NCBI GenBank assembly: GCA_002314595.1
Contig: DCGP01000027.1
Span: 14,923 to 27,803, forward strand
Reading direction: 5' to 3'
Source of the DNA: Clostridiales bacterium UBA1775
Lineage (GTDB): Bacteria > Bacillota > Clostridia > Monoglobales > Firm-18
Length of the DNA stretch: 12,881 nucleotides
Position numbers and translations under genes: made by a program. The notes under the pieces were generated by a model that saw only the letters and a program-made list of their open reading frames with translations, had not been told where the DNA came from and made no database searches. How positions within the stretch are numbered: position 1 is the first letter of the stretch; every line of letters begins with the position of its first letter. Positions 5,350-12,704 of the stretch are shown here, in pieces.

Positions 5350-5994
5350 TTATATTGTTCCTATTTTCTTTCCCCTGCGTGGAAATCTTTTATCTGTCTT
5401 GTTTAATTTTTCTATTATAATAATGCTGTGAGTAATGTCTGTTCCGTCAATATCGTGCATTTGAACCTCTTTGACTTTTCCACCTAAAGCCTTAATAACA
5501 GGTTTGGCATTTTCAAGTTCTTCGTCCATATCCTTACCTTTCATTGCAAGCATATATCCACCTGTCTTTACAAGTGGTAAACAATATTCTGCCAATACAT
5601 TCAAACCTGCAACTGCACGACTTACAACTATATCAAAATTTTCTCTGTAATTTGCATCATTTCCTGCATCTTCTGCCCTTATATGAATACATTTTGCATT
5701 TAAACCAAGCTCATCCGATACCGTTTTCAAGAAATTTATTCTTTTATTTAAACTATCCATCAAAGTCAAGTCTATATTTCTATTCTCAATTTTAATGGGT
5801 ATACCGGGAAAGCCGGCGCCGGTTCCTACATCGGCTATTTTATCTCCGTCCTTTATGTAACCTGTTTTAAGACAAGTTAAGCTGTCAATAAAATGCTTTG
5901 TTTTAATTTCTTCCGGTTCTGTAATTGCTGTCAAATTTATTTTTTCGTTCCATTCCAGTAAAAGTTCCATATATCTTTGAAATTCCGGTTTCAA
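5350..5994 (-). CDS. rsmG: 16S rRNA (guanine-527 N7) methyltransferase RsmG (GidB)
   Basis: SAM-dependent methyltransferase that modifies G527 of 16S rRNA in the 530 loop; loss of the enzyme gives low-level streptomycin resistance in other bacteria. Diagnostic segments, in order, are LLLEWNEKINLTAI near the N-terminus, KHFIDSL, the SAM loop DVGTGAGFPGIP, LMDSLNKRINFLK and SRAVA. A TTG start at 5994 (214 aa) is preferred: GAGGTG lies 6 nt before it, and homologues begin near this point. The frame extends to an ATG at 6042, but that ATG has no Shine-Dalgarno and the extra residues (MAFCSPLWYN...) do not look like the family. An extended -10 (6013-6021) lies inside that extension. Confidence 0.93.
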   Translation of the reverse strand: MKPEFQRYMELLLEWNEKINLTAITEPEEIKTKHFIDSLTCLKTGYIKDGDKIADVGTGAGFPGIPIKIENRNIDLTLMDSLNKRINFLKTVSDELGLNAKCIHIRAEDAGNDANYRENFDIVVSRAVAGLNVLAEYCLPLVKTGGYMLAMKGKDMDEELENAKPVIKALGGKVKEVQMHDIDGTDITHSIIIIEKLNKTDKRFPRRGKKIGTI

Positions 5995-6000
5995 AAAAAT

Positions 6001-6029
6001 CACCTCTGTGATATTATACCACAAAGGTG
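6001..6029 (-). promoter_or_regulatory. rsmG promoter/leader: extended -10 inside an inverted repeat
   Basis: The minus strand has TGGTATAAT at 6021-6013, an extended -10, with no clear -35. It sits in the loop of an imperfect 10-bp inverted repeat (6001-6010 with 6020-6029, one mismatch). A start near 6006 would give a leader of about 12 nt ending at the TTG start codon at 5994. The repeat could be an operator. Confidence 0.45.
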
Positions 6030-6044
6030 AACAAAAAGCCATAT

Positions 6045-6710
6045 TTATTTTATAAAATCCAAAGGATTGATATATTCTTCATCATTTATCATTTCAAAAT
6101 GAAGATGTGGCTTTTGATTTTTTTCAAAATTACCACAGTTGCCCACGGTACCAATCATTTGACCTTGGTCTAAATGGTCCCCTTGTTTTACAACAACCTT
6201 ATCAAGATTTTTATAAACTGTTTCAATTCCGTCCAAATGTTTAACCTTAACAACATAACCATACATTTCATCAAAGAAGGACTCTATAACATCTCCCTCT
6301 GCTGATGTATCAACCTCCGTTCCTATTTCTCCTTCAATATCCAAACCACAGTGTGTTCTCCAATCCTCCATTGTTTCGTCCCAAGATAATTCTTCCACAG
6401 AAAATTCTTTTTGTATTTGTCCGTTTGTCGGAAAGACATATACCAAAGTTTTATTATATGTCATCTCTTCCTCTTGCTCTATTTTTACTGTTGGTTCTGA
6501 AACATCTTGTTTTTCAGTTACAGGAATATTTTGGGTATAATCTGTTATATTACTGTTTTTTGTATCAGTTACTGCAACCTTAGTCATATTATAGTTCCAG
6601 ATAATTGAAAATGCTGTAATTCCTATTGCAAGTAATAACAATGTTAAAAACCCTTTATTTGTAATTAGTTTAATTACCGGTTGATTTGATGTTTCCTTTT
6701 TATCGTTCAT
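6045..6710 (-). CDS. spoIIQ: Stage II sporulation protein Q (M23/LytM family)
   Basis: Forespore membrane protein whose outer domain binds SpoIIIAH across the septum, forming the channel that joins forespore and mother cell during engulfment. The 221-aa product has a short cytoplasmic tail, one membrane segment (about 20-38), an acidic linker, and an M23 domain (about 95-215). The zinc motifs are intact: H120-x3-D124 (THCGLD) and H202-x-H204 (PHLHFE). B. subtilis SpoIIQ lacks a complete set, whereas clostridial ones keep it. The start at 6710 is chosen because AAGGAGG (6725-6719) lies 8 nt before it; a farther ATG at 6719 falls inside that site. It lies 48 nt after spoIID, the clostridial arrangement. 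Confidence 0.88.
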   Translation of the reverse strand: MNDKKETSNQPVIKLITNKGFLTLLLLAIGITAFSIIWNYNMTKVAVTDTKNSNITDYTQNIPVTEKQDVSEPTVKIEQEEEMTYNKTLVYVFPTNGQIQKEFSVEELSWDETMEDWRTHCGLDIEGEIGTEVDTSAEGDVIESFFDEMYGYVVKVKHLDGIETVYKNLDKVVVKQGDHLDQGQMIGTVGNCGNFEKNQKPHLHFEMINDEEYINPLDFIK

Positions 6711-6718
6711 ATAGAACA

Positions 6719-6746
6719 CCTCCTTTTGCTATTATTACCAAGGAGG
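6719..6746 (-). promoter_or_regulatory. Hairpin hiding the spoIIQ Shine-Dalgarno
   Basis: On the minus strand CCTCCTT (6746-6740) is the exact complement of AAGGAGG (6725-6719), the spoIIQ ribosome binding site, with a 14-nt loop. In RNA reading through from spoIID the site would be paired. The loop and 5' arm coincide with the proposed sigma-F promoter. Confidence 0.6.
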
Positions 6747-6758
6747 ATAAATTTATAC
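6731..6758 (-). promoter_or_regulatory. Sigma-F-like promoter of spoIIQ
   Basis: On the minus strand GTATA (6758-6754), a 14-bp spacer and GGTAATAAT (6739-6731) match the forespore sigma-F patterns GYWTA and GGnnAnAnT at every fixed base. spoIIQ is a known sigma-F target in other spore formers. The predicted start is near 6724-6726, just at the Shine-Dalgarno. Confidence 0.6.
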
Positions 6759-7724
6759 CTATTTAACAATTTCTGTTCCTTTATAATACCATTTTAGAAT
6801 TTCTTTATAATCTTTTCCCTTATTAGCCATTATGTTTGCGCCGTGTTGACTAAGTCCCACTCCGTGTCCACTTCCTGACACTTTAAATAAAACATTATCA
6901 TTTAATATACTTACTTCAAAGCAAGCTGATTTAAGACCAAACAGCGCTCTGATTTCAGTACCCTTTATTTCTGCATTTCCTATCATTATATATTGAACGG
7001 ATTTACCTGTTGTATATTTAATTCCGTTTATCCAAGTATTTCTGTCATCGCCTAAATTGGCATCGGGATATTTTTCGTTTATTTTATTTTTAAATTCATT
7101 ACAAGTAACTAAAACTTCTGTATAATATCCTGTTCTTTTATCTTCCTCCGGGCTTTCTACCGATGTAAGATATGGCAAATTAGAGCTCCAAACATCTTCG
7201 CTGTTTTCTGTTCTGCAACCTCCGCTTGATGCGTGGAACACTGCTATAATTGGTTGATTTTCATAAGTTACTATTTCTCCTTTTGTCTCTTCTACACATT
7301 TACATATTTTGCTGTAATACTTGTCCATCCATTCCTTGCCGTGTATTTTTTCCAACTTCTCTTTGCTGTAATATGCACAACAATGTTTAGAGTTTGTGCA
7401 CACAATTGCATCCTTATGCTCAATTGGGGCAGTGTTTGGGTCTTCATTAAATTTTAAGTATTTATTGTATATGTAAGTTCTCGCTGCAACAGCCTGAGCT
7501 TTAATTGCCTCTTTGTTAAATTCCGCCGGTACTTCTGCACTAACTACGCATTTTAAATATTCTTCAAAATCAGTTTCTTTAATTATATTTTCTTCATTAT
7601 AATATACTTTAATACTTTTGGGTAATTTTATAGTTGTCATGTTTTTGTCCTTAAATGTTAAAATATACGATACAATAAGAATCAATATCATAGATGAAAT
7701 GTAAATTAACAATATCTTTTTCAT
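6759..7724 (-). CDS. spoIID: Stage II sporulation protein D (peptidoglycan lytic transglycosylase)
   Basis: SpoIID cuts glycan strands stripped of stem peptides and, with the amidase SpoIIP and SpoIIM, thins septal wall to drive engulfment; it acts in the mother cell. The 321-aa product has an N-terminal membrane anchor (about 4-23). The catalytic region is VVSAEVPAEF, with E64 the likely acid, then KAQAVAARTY. Further hallmarks are FHASSGG (163-169) and GSGHGVGLSQHGA (284-296). A cluster C109/H114/C115/C116 is a possible metal site, as reported for clostridial SpoIID. The ATG at 7724 has AGAGGTG just upstream; an in-frame ATG at 7757 does not. A TATAAT-like box lies close upstream, but no clear sigma-E promoter could be assigned. 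Confidence 0.94.
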   Translation of the reverse strand: MKKILLIYISSMILILIVSYILTFKDKNMTTIKLPKSIKVYYNEENIIKETDFEEYLKCVVSAEVPAEFNKEAIKAQAVAARTYIYNKYLKFNEDPNTAPIEHKDAIVCTNSKHCCAYYSKEKLEKIHGKEWMDKYYSKICKCVEETKGEIVTYENQPIIAVFHASSGGCRTENSEDVWSSNLPYLTSVESPEEDKRTGYYTEVLVTCNEFKNKINEKYPDANLGDDRNTWINGIKYTTGKSVQYIMIGNAEIKGTEIRALFGLKSACFEVSILNDNVLFKVSGSGHGVGLSQHGANIMANKGKDYKEILKWYYKGTEIVK

Positions 7725-7792
7725 AAGCTCACCTCTGTATATTATATTGTTTTTCACACTTTTTAGAATATAAATTTGTTAATTATTTGTAA

Positions 7793-7821
7793 TTGTTTTT
7801 TAATCATGAATATGGTATAAT
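7793..7821 (+). promoter_or_regulatory. Promoter of the stalk-domain protein gene
   Basis: TTGTTT (7793-7798), a 17-bp spacer and TATAAT (7816-7821), with TGG just before the -10 making it an extended -10. The start is predicted near 7828 and GGAAG (7840-7844) lies 7 nt before the ATG. Confidence 0.75.
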
Positions 7822-7851
7822 GTATTTAATTAAATAAAAGGAAGTGTTTTT

Positions 7852-8841
7852 ATGATTAAGAAAATGTTATGTATTCTTCTTGTATTTGTAATGGTAGCAT
7901 CTACGGTATGCTTTGCAAAGTCAGGAGATGTTGCAGGAAACTATTACTATACCGACATTAAAACTTATGTAAGAGGTCAGTTGATTGATTCATTTAATGT
8001 TGGTGGTAAAACTGTTATTGTGTGTGAAAACCTTGACCGTTTTGGTTTTATTGTTGCTTGGGATAGTGCTAACAGGAAATTATCTATCGAAGACAATAAG
8101 GGTAAGGTAACAGGAAATCCTACCGTTGAAACAGTCAAAGGAGCTTTGGGAGATATTGCCGGTGAATACTATTTCACAGATATAAAGACATTCTTTGCAG
8201 GCAAAGAAATTGAAAGCTACAACATTGGTGGTTACACAGTTTTCCCTGCCACATTATTAAGAGATTTTGGTTATACGGTTGAATGGGACGAAACAAATCG
8301 TCGTGTTTTAATTGATACAGATTCTTCAACTGCGATAGGTTCAACAAAAATTGATAACCTTACATATAAGGAAAACCAAATATACCATGGTGATATATTA
8401 GTAAGAACTAATGCTCCGTCATTCAACGGAACTTATCCCATTACTTCTCACGATTGTATGATTGAAACATCATTAGACAAATATACTTATATTCCTTTCC
8501 AAGCATTTGCTGATTGTTTAGGAATTGGGTATTCTTGGGACAGTGAAACTGCAACTTTAACAGTTAACGTTCCGGATGACTCTGTTATTAAAGCAAGTAA
8601 ATCAAACTCAAAAGCATCTGTTAAGGCATATACTACAAAGGAATTTGAAATTAAAGACATTGTATTAAATATTAAAAATGGTACTGATACATTCAAAGAT
8701 TTAAAAGCTATTGCTTACGGTGATGAAGTATTTGTTGAATCAAACGACCTTGCATTAGGTCTAAAATTCTTTGTATTTAACAATTCTGACTTCTACACCT
8801 CACAGATGGCATATTTGCTATACAGTGGAATATATAAATAA
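7852..8841 (+). CDS. Secreted stalk-domain (copper amine oxidase N-like) repeat protein
   Basis: Exported protein of unknown role, 329 aa. A signal peptide covers 1-22, with cleavage after VCFA. Two tandem repeats follow, at about 26-81 and 101-156, in exact 75-residue register: YYYTDIKTY/YYFTDIKTF, FNVGGKT/YNIGGYT, VAWDSANRKL/VEWDETNRRV. A third, diverged unit ends in YSWDSETATLTV near 227-238. This VxWD-x2-NRxLxI pattern is typical of the copper-amine-oxidase N-terminal-like (stalk) domain found in many clostridial surface proteins; it does not imply copper or amine oxidase activity. Residues 240-329 are not recognised. It has its own promoter, is monocistronic, diverges from spoIID and ends at a bidirectional terminator. 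Confidence 0.82.
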   Translation: MIKKMLCILLVFVMVASTVCFAKSGDVAGNYYYTDIKTYVRGQLIDSFNVGGKTVIVCENLDRFGFIVAWDSANRKLSIEDNKGKVTGNPTVETVKGALGDIAGEYYFTDIKTFFAGKEIESYNIGGYTVFPATLLRDFGYTVEWDETNRRVLIDTDSSTAIGSTKIDNLTYKENQIYHGDILVRTNAPSFNGTYPITSHDCMIETSLDKYTYIPFQAFADCLGIGYSWDSETATLTVNVPDDSVIKASKSNSKASVKAYTTKEFEIKDIVLNIKNGTDTFKDLKAIAYGDEVFVESNDLALGLKFFVFNNSDFYTSQMAYLLYSGIYK

Positions 8842-8867
8842 ACAAATAATTATTTTCATTGTAGATT

Positions 8868-8906
8868 AAAAAACTGACTTTGACAAATTGTCAAAGTCAG
8901 TTTTTT
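8868..8906. terminator. Bidirectional terminator between convergent genes
   Basis: An 18-bp perfect stem (8868-8885 with 8889-8906) has a 3-nt loop, with A6 at one end and T6 at the other. It serves the plus-strand stalk-domain gene and the minus-strand repeat-protein gene. Confidence 0.92.
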
Positions 8907-8917
8907 AATATTCTTAA

Positions 8918-10339
8918 CTAATCTTGTACAGGTTTATTTGAAACATTTCCAAGCCATTTATTTGAATTTACCGTTGCTTCTATTTCATCGCCATAATAAA
9001 CTTCATCATCTATTACAACAAAAGGTTTAGCAATTACTGTTTTGCCAAAGTCATCACTTGAAATATTGGTTACAAATGAATATAAATATCCGTCTTCATC
9101 TTTTAATTCTGCAAAATCTGTTGCATTTAATTCAACCTTATTTGCTTCGTTTCCGGACTTATAAATATACATTCCGAATTTATCTTCTGTTCCAAATGCA
9201 AACGTACTAATATTAGCAAATAACGACGTAAATGCAATAATACCTTCTTTTTCTTGAGCGTTATTTGTATTTGCATAATAGCCGGAATCATACGAGTTTG
9301 AAAGTTCAGGCACAGTTGGCCTTTCGTATCTATACATCTTGCCTAATTCAATGCTGGTTCCATTGTTAAATCTGCCTGTTGCTAACATTCGATAACTCCA
9401 ATTTTGAGCCGAAGTTGATGAAGGCATAATCCAATCTGCTAATTCAGCACTATTGACCTCAGAAATCTTAATATTAGAACACATACTAAACATATTGTAA
9501 TAACACGTATTCGCAAGAGTTGTTGCTTTAAGTTTAGGCGCTGTTTTTAATGCTGTGCAACCACTAAACATTCCATTATAGCAAGAAATTTCAAGGGTAC
9601 TTGCAGGAAGTTCTGCCATTGCTTTCTTTAATGATGTACAATCGGAAAACATACTATTATAACAATATTCAGCAAGAGTTGTTGCTTTAAGTTCAGGTGC
9701 TGTCTTTATTGCCGTACAACCACCAAACATTGCAGTATAGCAATACTTAGCAAGGGTTGTTGCAGGAAGGTTTGGTGTTGCTGTCAACGATGTACAATAT
9801 CTGAACATTTGGTCATAACAATAATCAGCAAGTTTAGTTGCCGGAAGCTCAGGGGCTTTCTTTAACGCCTTACAACCACCAAACATATTATAAAAGCAAT
9901 AATTATTATTGCTTGTAAATTCTGTCGGTGGATTGTTGTAATCAAGCAATGTATTTATATTACCGGATGCCTCCACAATGCCGGTTGTTACTTCATTTCC
10001 TTCTGCGTTTGTAATTTTCCATTGATAGGAACTACCACCGTCAGAAAATGCGTTGTTGTCAGACCCTCTGAAATATACGGTTTTTGAAGCATTGTTAACT
10101 TCAATCTGATTTTCAGGTGTATAAGTATTCCAACTATTGTTGTCAAATGAATACTCCAAGGTCGGTACACTTAATGATGCAGAACCATATTTTGTAAGAT
10201 TGATTATAAAGTTTTCTGTGCCTGTAAAGGTAAGTGGTGTTTTATCAACATCTGCACTTACAGTTACCATTGCAGATGTCATTAGTGAAATTGCAATTGC
10301 CAATGCAAGAATTATACACATTATTTTTTTCATTTTCAT
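8918..10339 (-). CDS. Secreted BspA-type repeat protein with paired cysteines
   Basis: Probable surface or secreted protein, 473 aa. A signal peptide covers 1-29 (ALAIAISLMTSAMVTVSA). Residues 33-140 are an N-terminal beta-type region. Residues 146-290 hold six 26-residue repeats of the type CYxxMFxxCTxLKxAPELxATTLAxY, related to the BspA/leucine-rich surface families of gut and oral bacteria. Each repeat has two cysteines eight residues apart (C148/C156, C174/C182, C200/C208, C226/C234, C253/C261, C279/C287); the fourth repeat has one extra residue. Residues 349-469 are a C-terminal domain almost identical to that of the upstream beta-helix protein. No LPXTG, membrane tail or cell-wall repeat is seen. 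GGAGG (10350-10346) lies 6 nt before the ATG. Binding partner unknown. Confidence 0.82.
   Translation of the reverse strand: MKMKKIMCIILALAIAISLMTSAMVTVSADVDKTPLTFTGTENFIINLTKYGSASLSVPTLEYSFDNNSWNTYTPENQIEVNNASKTVYFRGSDNNAFSDGGSSYQWKITNAEGNEVTTGIVEASGNINTLLDYNNPPTEFTSNNNYCFYNMFGGCKALKKAPELPATKLADYCYDQMFRYCTSLTATPNLPATTLAKYCYTAMFGGCTAIKTAPELKATTLAEYCYNSMFSDCTSLKKAMAELPASTLEISCYNGMFSGCTALKTAPKLKATTLANTCYYNMFSMCSNIKISEVNSAELADWIMPSSTSAQNWSYRMLATGRFNNGTSIELGKMYRYERPTVPELSNSYDSGYYANTNNAQEKEGIIAFTSLFANISTFAFGTEDKFGMYIYKSGNEANKVELNATDFAELKDEDGYLYSFVTNISSDDFGKTVIAKPFVVIDDEVYYGDEIEATVNSNKWLGNVSNKPVQD
8933..9295 (-). repeat. Shared C-terminal domain, copy 1
   Basis: Encodes the domain from PELSNSYDSGYY to KWLGNVSNK. 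It matches 10638-11000 at a constant offset of 1705 bases without gaps, including 140 identical bases (9054-9193 with 10759-10898). About 15 residues differ over about 125. Confidence 0.9.
9467..9904 (-). repeat. Six tandem 26-residue Cys-containing repeats
   Basis: This coding repeat has a 78-base period and lies inside the BspA-type gene. Fixed positions are C-Y-x2-MF-x2-C and a following P/A-rich turn ending in TTLA. The copies differ at many bases, so it is an old, selected repeat and not a recent expansion. Confidence 0.85.
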
Positions 10340-10435
10340 TTTAAACCTCCATACAAATACTTAGTGTTGTCTAATGTATTAAATATTTAATTAAAACTCT
10401 TTTTAAAAATTGTTATTTCGTAGTTATCTAACAAA

Positions 10436-10597
10436 TTAGTTAGTATTTGATAAAATAGATGTCATAGTTTTTGAACCCAAATCTACACCTTTATGTGTTG
10501 TTGAGCCATATTTTAACTGATTTTCTCCACTTGTCTTAATAATATCCTCACAAGAAATTTTTATTACTTCAATTTTTGGCATTTCGTATTTTTTCAT
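10436..10597 (-). CDS. Small peptide, 53 aa, with EDIIKTSG motif
   Basis: A short frame begins MKKYEMPKIEVIKISCEDII and continues KTSGENQLKYG to the C-terminus ILSNTN. It has no signal peptide or membrane segment. AAGGAGA, 8 nt before the ATG at 10597, is a good ribosome binding site. It lies 31 nt after the beta-helix gene and 96 nt before the BspA-type gene, all on one strand, so the three are probably co-transcribed. From memory, short clostridial peptides starting with a KYExP segment and carrying a D-[VI]-I-x-TSG motif recur next to secreted proteins, and their function is unknown to me. A leader-core division at TSG would resemble a processed peptide, but no modification enzyme is in view. 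Confidence 0.65.
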   Translation of the reverse strand: MKKYEMPKIEVIKISCEDIIKTSGENQLKYGSTTHKGVDLGSKTMTSILSNTN

Positions 10598-10628
10598 TTT
10601 ATTAGTCTCCTTATTATGTTTATTTTAT

Positions 10629-12704
10629 TTATTCCTGTTTGTTTGAAACATTTCCAAGCCATTTGTTTGAATTTACAGTTGCTTCTATTTCACTTCCATA
10701 ATAAACGTTGCTGTTAATTACAACAAAAGGTTTAGCAATTACCGTTTTACCAAAGTCTTCACTTGAAATATTGGTTACAAATGAATATAAATATCCGTCT
10801 TCATCTTTTAATTCTGCAAAATCTGTTGCATTTAATTCAACCTTATTTGCTTCGTTTCCGGACTTATAAATATACATTCCGAATTTATCTTCTGTTCCGA
10901 ATATAAACTTGTCAATATTGCTAAATAATGATGTAAATGCAATAATACCTTCTTTTTCTAATGCGTCTTTTTCAATTGCGTAGTAGCCGGAATCATATGA
11001 GTTTGAAAGTACAGGTATTGTAGGTGTAATATAAACATACTGTTTATTTAACGAACTTTCGCCACTAACATCAGTTGCATTTGTTCTTGTTTCACATACC
11101 TTTGTAGTTGGATTTGCGCTATCTCCTGCAAAGATGTCCATACAAATGTTTATAAATACATTTCCACCAGAACCGGAATATAATCCAAATTCTGCCCATG
11201 GATCATTGCCTTCATAAGCAGAATTACCTCCTATAAGCTTTAAATCTCCACCATTTACAATAATATCTGCAAATGACGAGAAGCATGATAATCCGAATCC
11301 ACCACAGGTGTCATTACAATCTCCGCCTACGGCTGTTACAGTACCACCGTTAAATATTGCTGATTCTGCGTCGCCTTCAATACAAATTCCGTCGCCTTCA
11401 TAATTGTCTCCGTATGCTTCTATAACGCCACCATTTATTATTAGTTTACCTAAATTATATATACCGATTCCAAGTCCCTCAGGATTTGTTGCATTTCCTC
11501 TTGAAATTATTTTACCGGTACTTTTAGACTGTCCATATATTGTAAGACTGCTTCCGTTGGTAATACAAATACCATAGGATTCTCCGTTATTTTGGTTTGC
11601 ATTAACAGTAAGTGTTTTACCATCCTTTAATATTAGATTAACATCACCCTCTATATAAAGAGTTTGTTCAATAGTAGTATCTGCATCTACTACATACCAT
11701 TTTGTTTTGCCACTCTCACCACATGTTGTAGTTGATGACTCAACTATTGTATAATCCTCACAGCTTTCTGTTTTCCATTGGTCAATACCATCGGAAGCTT
11801 CTCCGTTTTTATATGTAGGATAGAGAAAACTGAAGGTTTCATTTTCTACAACCTTATAGCGATAACCTGCTATATAATCATCTGTTCCGTTTTCAATAGC
11901 AACCAACTCACAATTAGCAGGAATTGTATTTGCATCTGTGCCGGTGGTAGCAGTCGGGTCATTTACAAATTTACCACCGCTAATAGTGGATTTGTAAACA
12001 TTACACTTAAATGAACCACCACTGATGGTACAAGATACAATATTGTTACTGCTGGAATTAAAAACACCACCACTGATAGTTGCACCTTGAATACTATAAT
12101 TGTTTTTAAATGTACCGCCTGTAATTTCAAGAGTTCCAATATTATTGTTATTACTTAAGATGCACGAATGTACACCATCGGCAATTGTTACCTTGCCTCC
12201 GCTTTTAAGATTAAGCCTTACACCTTGTACTACAGATGATTCTGCACTGTTCGTCAAAGCAATTGATGTACCATTATCAACATTAATTTTTACTACACCG
12301 TAACCGTTCTCGTCTAAAGTTACTTTCTTTCCTGTAACAGTGAAAAATCCCTCAGTAACACTATGAACTAACTTGATTGTTCCACCGTCCTCTGCAACGT
12401 CAAATACACTTTTGATTCCATATTTAGTTCCCTGATACAAAGCCGAAAGCGTAAAACCGCATACTTTACATTTGTCATTTTCGTCAAAGTCGTGGTTTTC
12501 CCAATCGCCTGTTTCCATTTCATTTTCGCAGTACCTTTGATGCGTTGTTTCTGTAGTATTCCACCAGCCGGAACACCATTCAAATTCCTGACCGCATACC
12601 GGACAATTAGTCGACGACGCGCTTGCCGTGATAGTTAATCCTGATGTTATGCCAATTACCATTGCAAGTGATAATATGACGCTTAAAATTCTTTTAGTTT
12701 TCAC
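10629..12704 (-). CDS. Secreted beta-helix protein with N-terminal Cys motifs
   Basis: Probable secreted or surface protein, 691 aa from the GTG at 12704. AGGAG (12712-12716) lies 7 nt before this codon. An in-frame ATG at 12758 with GGGAGGG upstream would add 18 residues ahead of an already good signal peptide, so it is less likely. The signal peptide spans 1-29 (VIGITSGLTITASA). A Cys-rich segment follows (C34/C37 in CPVCG, C44, C59, C79/C82 in CKVCG), suggesting a small metal-binding or disulfide fold. From about 90 to 560, G-G-x-F/V-rich units (ISGGSFK, ISGGKFV, INGGVIEAYG, FNGGTVTAVGG) indicate a right-handed beta-helix of the carbohydrate-binding type common in gut Firmicutes. The last 120 residues are the domain shared with the BspA-type protein. 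Ligand unknown. Confidence 0.82.
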   Translation of the reverse strand: MKTKRILSVILSLAMVIGITSGLTITASASSTNCPVCGQEFEWCSGWWNTTETTHQRYCENEMETGDWENHDFDENDKCKVCGFTLSALYQGTKYGIKSVFDVAEDGGTIKLVHSVTEGFFTVTGKKVTLDENGYGVVKINVDNGTSIALTNSAESSVVQGVRLNLKSGGKVTIADGVHSCILSNNNNIGTLEITGGTFKNNYSIQGATISGGVFNSSSNNIVSCTISGGSFKCNVYKSTISGGKFVNDPTATTGTDANTIPANCELVAIENGTDDYIAGYRYKVVENETFSFLYPTYKNGEASDGIDQWKTESCEDYTIVESSTTTCGESGKTKWYVVDADTTIEQTLYIEGDVNLILKDGKTLTVNANQNNGESYGICITNGSSLTIYGQSKSTGKIISRGNATNPEGLGIGIYNLGKLIINGGVIEAYGDNYEGDGICIEGDAESAIFNGGTVTAVGGDCNDTCGGFGLSCFSSFADIIVNGGDLKLIGGNSAYEGNDPWAEFGLYSGSGGNVFINICMDIFAGDSANPTTKVCETRTNATDVSGESSLNKQYVYITPTIPVLSNSYDSGYYAIEKDALEKEGIIAFTSLFSNIDKFIFGTEDKFGMYIYKSGNEANKVELNATDFAELKDEDGYLYSFVTNISSEDFGKTVIAKPFVVINSNVYYGSEIEATVNSNKWLGNVSNKQE
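10638..11000 (-). repeat. Shared C-terminal domain, copy 2
   Basis: Partner of 8933-9295 at a constant offset of 1705 bases. The middle part (10759-10898) is identical, while both flanks differ, a pattern expected from gene conversion or strong recent constraint. Confidence 0.9.

Noticed and set aside
7737..7790. Sigma-E promoter for spoIID
   Set aside because: A TATAAT-like box and an ATATT are present, but their spacing (about 17) does not fit the known sigma-E arrangement, so no promoter was called.
9467..9904. Regular repeats that could be taken for a CRISPR array
   Set aside because: The period is 78 bases, there is no constant-repeat/variable-spacer structure, and the repeats translate in frame as protein repeats.
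10428..10443. Hairpin CTAAC/GTTAG at the end of the 53-aa gene as a terminator
   Set aside because: The stem is only 5 bp and no T-run follows on the minus strand, so read-through into the BspA-type gene is more likely.
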